Shown here piece after piece: positions 57,911 to 64,000 of a stretch of DNA of 64,000 bases. The notes under the pieces were generated by a model that saw nothing but the letters and a program-made list of their open reading frames with translations, made no database searches and was not told the origin of the DNA. The translations under genes and the position numbers were made by a program. Origin of the DNA: Epiperipatus broadwayi (Eukaryota > Onychophora > Udeonychophora > Euonychophora > Peripatidae); contig JAQFVV010000021.1 in assembly GCA_028023455.1 (NCBI GenBank), positions 7,468,853 to 7,532,852 of the forward strand, in the 5' to 3' direction. How positions within the stretch are numbered: position 1 is the first letter of the stretch; every line of letters begins with the position of its first letter.

Positions 57911-58655
57911 ACTCAGCTAAAGTAGTATTTTATACTTGCTTTCGATTATACATACTAGCTTAATTATCTATGCATACAGCACATATGTATAGTATTTGAA
58001 TATTTTGATATATAATTTTTTGGGTAAACTCTCTCCATTCAATTAAAATGAAGGACTGCACAAACAATCTTATATTAGAAAGTAAAACATAATATTAATA
58101 AAAAGTACCAATAAGTATGGAAATTAACTATGTAAATATTTTTGGAGAAATATACCTTTTGGTTTCAGAATAAATATTTATATTTTTGAAAGAATGTATA
58201 GTAAACAGAATAAATCAAATTACTTCAATATTTTTCCAATTACCTTTAGGATGGCTATGGTTTCCACTTAATACTATGCTAGAGTGAGGAAATTACCATA
58301 CTATCTCAACTTTCGGATGTGCCAATTTACAAAGACATGGAAGGCTAAAAAATTGAAAGAATTGAACTAGCTATTCATATCTGAAAGAATAATCATCTTA
58401 TCATTAATGTGTTTTGGTTGGGAATAAATCTGACAACGATAAAAAAAGTGATCTTTGAAGCTTTATTATCCAAAACCATGGGCTTTGAATAATTTGTATT
58501 CAAAATTTTTCAATTTAGACCAGTAAATAATTAAAATAAAAAAATTGACTACTAAAAAACCTATATAATTGGAAATATGTTAATAGTTGTTATATAGGGT
58601 ATATGAGCACAGACTTTCACACAACCCACCACTCTCCACTCTATCTTGTAACACT
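57911..58655. other. No recognisable gene
   Basis: AT-rich, nothing supported. Confidence 0.4.
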
Positions 58656-58990
58656 GATACACGTGAACACATATATGTTGAAAAAATAAATAATCACCAA
58701 TATATGTATTTCATGCTAAATCAGCATTCAGTTGATCCAGATTACCATCTCTACACATATATGCTATAAGTGCTCAGATATATATTAAAATAGCCAATCC
58801 TCGCACTTTAATGGACTGGCTTCAATCTACTCCACAATCCAACTCTTCAACCATCCATCCAATTGAAAATCTGATTATGGAATGCTCAAAAGCCACCATG
58901 AGGCTGAGATTCTTGTCACACTCATGTTGACCTAAAGTCAATCTGACTCCTCATGTACAGGACATAATCCATTTAATACATATACAAGGG
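58655..58990 (+). pseudogene. Relic of the same unidentified protein as at 10.76-10.87 kb
   Basis: HIYVEKINNHQYMYFMLNQH and SVDPDYHLYTYML, then a stop; further degenerate residues continue to about 58.99 kb. Less AT-rich than its surroundings, as expected for a former coding region. Confidence 0.4.
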
Positions 58991-59760
58991 ATGGGCAGAC
59001 ATCAGGTAAATTCATCATCATGATATTTTTAAATATAAAATAAATTCAATTACATCCACCATTCTAATATTTAAATTACAAAAATTAATCTCTAATAATT
59101 ATATTAAAATTTTAATATTTTTTATTATAAATAAACACACAAACATAAAAAAGTTTTTGTATAGTTTTAAAAAAAATATATTTCATTAATTATTACTTTA
59201 ATATCCTTTTAAATTTTAGTAGTATATATATATGCAAATGAAAGATTTTTGACCATGTATTCAAAAGGAATCACCTACAAACAAATATAATTCATTTTAA
59301 AAAGAAATCATTTGATTTCAGTTATGTTAAAAAAATAATAAGGGGGGGGGGGGTAATAAATTTCAAAACTCCATGTTAACTCAAAATTTTATCACAATTA
59401 TTTATATAATCTAAAATATAAAGTATTACTTGTATTTGTTTAAATAATTGTATTTAAAAGGTATTATTAATTGTTTTATTATTGTAGTTGTTTGTTAATT
59501 ATTTCTTATGAACAGCTGTTTCCCTTAATCTTTTAAGTAGGAAATTTACTCAAATGGAGCTCACTTGAAAAAAAAAGCATTCTTGAGCATATTTGAAAAT
59601 AAACAATCAGATCTTTTTTTTTTTTAATCATTTGCTTTAGAAAATATGTTTTAAATCATTTTCTTAATAAATAAATAAAGTTTTGAATATTTGGTACTTT
59701 TGTGTAATCTTTAAAAAATGATGAAATATTATTGCTATGATTATTATGCATGATGTATTA
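58991..59760. other. No recognisable gene; poly-G run
   Basis: AT-rich. A 12-base G run at 59342-59353. Nothing else supported. Confidence 0.4.
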
Positions 59761-59771
59761 TTAATCATTAA

Positions 59772-60012
59772 AATCGGTCGAGAGGTCAGCGACACCAGCT
59801 TTACAAGCAGTTGTCCCGGGTTAGCGGGTTCACTTCCCGGCTATTATGACACATGAGAAGAAAAAAATCAGTCAACACTTAGACAATCTCAATATCAATA
59901 ACAATCAAAAGTCTTAACCTGTTGTCAAGGCAAAAGGAGGTTGCCTTGACAACGGATTGAGATTGTTGATTATCGTTGATATTAGGATTATCTAAGTGTT
60001 AACTGATTTTCA
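59772..60012 (+). mobile_element. tRNA-derived SINE followed by a fold-back segment
   Basis: A box GGTCGAGAGG (59776-59785) and B box GGTTCACTTCC (59827-59837), then ATGACACATGAGAAGAAAAA, as in the SINE at 12.1 kb. From 59866 AAATCAGTCAACACTTAGA is mirrored by TCTAAGTGTTAACTGATTT ending at 60011, with CTTGACAAC/GTTGTCAAG further in. Whether the fold-back is part of the SINE or an insertion is open. Confidence 0.6.
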
Positions 60013-61060
60013 TGATTACTTATAAACCCATTTGTCTTAACGATTATTACACTTATTATTTAAATGTATTATTAATACATACTAGCTATAATTAAAGTTT
60101 TTAAAATGTTTGCTTATGTATTTTGATTAAATTATCATTAAAAATAACAAAATGAATTAAAGTCATCTAATAGAATCCTCCTCCTCCATCCCATTAATGG
60201 GACAAATGAAAACGTTATGTTTTAAGTGATTTTCTCATTACATTTTTAGAAAGTATGTAACATAGAAATGAAATATAGATGATCATAACATTTTTATATT
60301 GCAAGTTTATTGATAAAAGGTGATAAGAGATAATATCAGGCTTGTATGAACTGCAAATGTCAAGTTGTTGTTTAAATAGCATAAACCATATTGATTATTA
60401 AAACATCTAAACCTTTTAATGTTAAAATCTAACATATTTTATTTACTAAATATAAAAAAATGGAACCATCTTGAATCAGAAGTACTGAAAAATCAATTCT
60501 CACTGAAATAGATGAATGAACATAGTTAGGAATAGTAGTAAAATAAATAATGATGGAAAACAAAGCAATACAGAAAATGATATATATCTGAAATTGTATA
60601 TTCCAAAATAATCCATCACAATTAGAACATTTATGGTAAATATAAAATTAGGAATTAAAAATTAGAAATAGAAAGTACATCATGTGATAAGAAACAAATT
60701 ATTGCTTACAATTTTTTTTATTCTCTAATGATGTTTAGAGAGTTTTTTTTCTTTACTAGAATGGTATATTTCAGTTGCAATTCATAATGATGGGATTGCA
60801 TGATTTTGATAGCTATGCAGTATTATGTATCACTCAATCATAGTCATAAAATATTTGCATGTTTTAGGGAATCATATTTATCTCATTGTGAAAATGGTGT
60901 TTCCAGACATTTTCGTTCAAGATAATAACATCCCAATTATACACTTAAATTTCATTAGATCTTAGTTGATTATTTGTTAGCAATTAGTGAAAGTTATTGT
61001 TTATACATACATTTTTTAGAGATCTAAAAAGTTTTATTATAAATAATGGCTAAATATTCT
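60013..61060. other. No recognisable gene
   Basis: AT-rich, nothing supported. Confidence 0.4.
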
Positions 61061-61065
61061 CCTAG

Positions 61066-61240
61066 ATATAATTTTTTTAGAGATTGTAAAAGACCCAGAA
61101 AGAGACCACAAGTGAAATGGATGAAATAAGAAAGTGTGTAGGGGTGATGCAGAGAAGAGAAGCTAAAGATCAGAGAAGATAGATTGAACTTGAAGAGACC
61201 TTCATCCTGCAGTGTATTGATAATGGTTGATGATGATATA
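61066..61240 (+). pseudogene. LINE relic: C-terminal end
   Basis: RDCKRPRKRPQVKWMK, then KCVGVMQRREAKDQRR-like residues across frames and a TTGATGATGAT end. A basic RPRKR..W stretch followed by a short Trp/Arg-rich tail and TGATGAT-type 3' end is typical for the 3' terminus of CR1/RTE-like LINEs. Could continue the family of 37.1 kb. Confidence 0.45.
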
Positions 61241-61684
61241 ATTTCATCTTTCATATAATACAAAAAAAGTTTTTCATGTAAATGGTGAGCTTATAATATA
61301 TTAATACTGGGATTACAATTTTATTAGGCTTATTCACTATATTTATCAAAAGATAATAATAACATCATATGTAGACAACTGTATTAGGCTACTACCATTA
61401 TTATTATTGGCAATCATTCAGCTAAAATATATAATATATATATTAATTTAATGCCAATAAGAAAAAGCGAGAGTAGAGAGAAAGAAAACAAGAAAAGTGA
61501 AATCAGAATTATTATGGGACTAATTGAAAGATGAAAATGTCATGTTCAAACATGCAATCTCATGACAAGAACATCAATCATTTCTATTTATCCTTGCATT
61601 ATTTCAATAAATATTCAATTTTTATTGATCTTTACACAATTCTTTTAAATATATTATATTAACAGTTTTTAAAACCTTTAAATG

Positions 61685-61730
61685 AGCAGTTCTGAAGAAG
61701 TCTGCTTAGCAGTTGAAACTGTCAATGTAA
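61685..61730 (+). ncRNA. Hammerhead-like, CUGAAGA type
   Basis: CUGAAGA 61692-61698, stem II CUGC/GCAG with UUA loop (plus A-U and G-U closing), GAAA 61715-61718, CUGUC with cleavage expected after 61723. Stem III is minimal (A-U, C-G). Stem I is only UU with AA plus a G-U. All invariant core residues are present, so it deserves a test. Confidence 0.4.
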
Positions 61731-61739
61731 TATTAATTA

Positions 61740-62520
61740 AAAGTTATGTGAAGTATAAGAAAATGGAAAATTTATTGTCTTATTGGCACAAAGGCATTGC
61801 TATAGTTACTAAGAGAAATGATTATTGTTAAGAGGTATTGGCTTTCCAAAATCAGGTACTGCTTTAAGAAATATGTGACCATATAAAAAAATAAAAGGTA
61901 GCATTTTCTTTGGGAAATTTGGAAATGATTAAATAAGACTAAAAATTTTTTCAAGCCAGCTCATGACTTCTTTTTAATAAGTCCTTAAAAATCAGTAAAC
62001 ACAAACAAAAGATTTATGGCATATCAGAAATTTAATAATGAAGGATAAATATATTACCAATTTTCAATTTCACTCAATTCACCAACTCTAATTATTTACA
62101 TTATTTTACTCATTTACTATGGATAAACAGACCCAAATAATATTGATGTTCTGGCTAGATTGTACATGATTCAGTTGCCTCAAAAAGCTTACTATAGGAT
62201 AAATATTTTCCATATTCTAGACAGATTTGAATGGTAGGTCAAGGTCACAGAAAACAAATGTATTAATTTTCTGTTAATATTTTCTACACTTTTTATCTAA
62301 AAAGTAACAAGTTGGTCAATAAAAGTAAGTATTTGGTTATAAAATGAAAGTGCAATTGAAATATAATAAATATTTACTTACCTCTGGTTGAAAAAAGAAA
62401 TTATAACAGTTATAGGTATTATGAAAAGCAGTTATTTTATTCTTAAAATATGCTATTAGTAAAAAAATGGAGGTCTATATATATATATATATAGTTAATA
62501 TTCATCCAATATGGCATTTG
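61740..62520. other. No recognisable gene
   Basis: AT-rich, with a short (TA)n at 62476-62492. Confidence 0.4.
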
Positions 62521-62523
62521 CAT

Positions 62524-63093
62524 ATATGCAGAACTTGGATATTTTTAAACAGATGTGGATTTTTAAGGCTGGCCTAGATTTTTTTCAGATCACTAGCCAT
62601 CCAATTATAGGTTGGAAAATAGATATATACTAGTAATTATAAGATAAAATACTTTAAGAAGTTTTTAAGCATAATCATTTCTATTAACTAGAATTTATTA
62701 TAAGAAAGTCTAGTTTTTTAAATGAAGACATTCATTCTACCTGTAAGCATGTTACTTCAGGTGGATCATGGGAGTAATTTCATCCATCTCAACCATTAAC
62801 CCATTAAATATGCAAAACTTGGATGTTTTGAGATAGATGTATATTGTTTGGCAGATCTAGGTTTTTTTCAGGTATCTAGTTATCCAATTATAGATTGGAA
62901 AATGGGTATCTAGCAGTAATTATACAGTACAATAAAAAGTTGACTAGCATAATCATTTCTAGTATCTAAATGTTTATCGTAACAAAGTCTGATTTCTAAA
63001 TGAAGACATTCTCTTTACATGTAAAGCATACTACTTCAAGGTGGGGCATGGAAATGATGTCATCCTTCTCAATCATTAAGCCATTAAATATAA
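62524..63093 (+). repeat. Tandem duplication, two copies of about 285 bp
   Basis: ATATGCAGAACTTGGAT (62525) and ATATGCAAAACTTGGAT (62808) start two collinear copies sharing CCAATTATAG-TTGGAAAAT, AGCATAATCATTTCTA, AAATGAAGACATTC and CCATTAAATAT at their ends. Diverged, no ORF. Confidence 0.75.
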
Positions 63094-64000
63094 TCTTTTG
63101 TTTTCATTATTTTTGAATAAAGGAGAAGATTGTCTTTTTCTATTTAAAACTGTTTTTCATTTTAAAAATATGGCTAATTTCTTGCTTCCTTTTAAAAATT
63201 TTTAAAGCAATTTAAAGCTTAAGAAAATATTAAGTATCATTTTACAGCTAATCAATGTTAATATTCTAGTTGTTCAATAATCTTCAAAACAAACATTTGA
63301 AACATTAAATAGTAATAATAATTGTATGGTTATTTCTTGGAAGTTCATGAAAACTTCAAGCACCAGATATGATAGTTTAGACATGTAATCCATGGAACAT
63401 GAGCCCCGGAGTCTGCCATTCCATCATTCCACCCATAATGCTGGTCAATTAAAACATTAACATTAATTATATTTACACATTGCAAAAATTAAGTGGAAAA
63501 AGGATATAATTGACTGAATATAGATTAAAATTCAACGATAACATAAATTAAACTATTGTTTAAATTAAAAAAAGCTTAAGAAATATTAAGAACAACAAGC
63601 TTAAAATCATATAATAATACCAAGGCCAATCCTCTACTCCAGTGCCATCTATTATAAGCTTGAATAATCAATGATTAGCTGATGCACATAAAATCCCTAT
63701 TCTTAGTATATAAACATGTATTCCCAGACTAATTTGTGATATTTATCTTTATCAATAAAATCTCACAATCCCAGTTAAAAAGAGTGAGCATATACATCCA
63801 GAAATGATTTTTAAAAGTCCATTTTACTGGTTAAGCAAAAAAACAGAAACAGAAATCATCCCAAGAATTTGAATATGTTATCCTCCTTCAGCAGTTATAT
63901 ATATATATAATTAGTTCAGTACTACAGAATTTAATACCTTTAGTTATTTAATAACTGTAGATACTTTATTTTTTTCAATCAGAGTAACAAAAAACCCTCA
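63094..64000. other. No recognisable gene
   Basis: AT-rich; one less AT-rich patch around 63.40 kb (GAGCCCCGGAGTCTGCC) is not assigned. Confidence 0.4.

Noticed and set aside
59772-59850. Functional tRNA gene
   Set aside because: Same reasoning; the acceptor stem does not pair and a SINE-like tail follows.

Overview
The window looks like strongly AT-rich animal (invertebrate metazoan) nuclear DNA. It has long (TA)n and (TAA)n arrays, tRNA-derived SINEs, an APE-type LINE remnant, a 500-bp assembly gap (49695-50194) and many Penelope-like retroelements (PLEs). I see no convincing host gene, no functional tRNA or rRNA, no CRISPR array and no prokaryotic feature. The phylum cannot be fixed from the sequence alone.

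The dominant content is PLEs, which carry a reverse transcriptase (RT) plus a GIY-YIG endonuclease, and small hammerhead-ribozyme (HHR) elements that look like their non-autonomous partners. I distinguish PLE-A1 (5.5-8.9 kb), PLE-A2 (1-0.6 and 48.6-48.9 kb), PLE-A3 (47.1-48.5 kb), PLE-B (19.6-22.6, 26.9 and 45.2-45.7 kb), PLE-C (4.0, 36.1 and 57.6 kb) and PLE-D (49.1 and 50.6 kb). Only the ORFs at 7213-8766 (+) and 19807-21297 (-) are long and uninterrupted, and both are 5'-truncated.

The HHR elements sit at 2.2, 9.8-10.8, 13.0, 14.4-14.9, 15.1, 17.0-17.5, 36.8, 40.8, 41.3-42.3 and 56.4-56.8 kb. Several have direct target-site repeats of 9-15 bp, as expected for reverse-transcription-based insertion. 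Both PLEs and HHR elements repeatedly occur as 5'-to-5' (head-to-head) inverted pairs with their 3' ends outward.

The most interesting signal is in the 3' UTRs of four PLE types. Each has a hammerhead-shaped fold whose core reads UUGANAA instead of CUGANGA. N7 is A, C, U and G in the four types, and the exchange C3 to U with G8 to A would keep the known C3-G8 core pair as U-A. Stem III is a tiny palindrome in every case, which suits dimeric ribozymes.

Layout: 0-9 kb PLE-A2, an HHR element, a PLE-C relic and the PLE-A1 palindrome; 9-17.5 kb an HHR-element cluster, a MITE and a SINE; 17.6-19.2 kb a LINE relic; 19.6-22.6 kb the PLE-B inverted pair; 22.6-26.9 kb AT-rich DNA without recognisable genes; 27.06-31.65 kb a noncoding repeat of about 4.6 kb, present again inverted at 51.09-55.97 kb; 31.65-36 kb a less AT-rich stretch with promoter-like TATA motifs; 36-46 kb fold-back elements, a LINE relic and SINEs; 46-51 kb PLE-A3, PLE-A2, PLE-D and the gap; 56-64 kb an HHR fold-back, SINEs, PLE-C and LINE relics and a tandem duplication.
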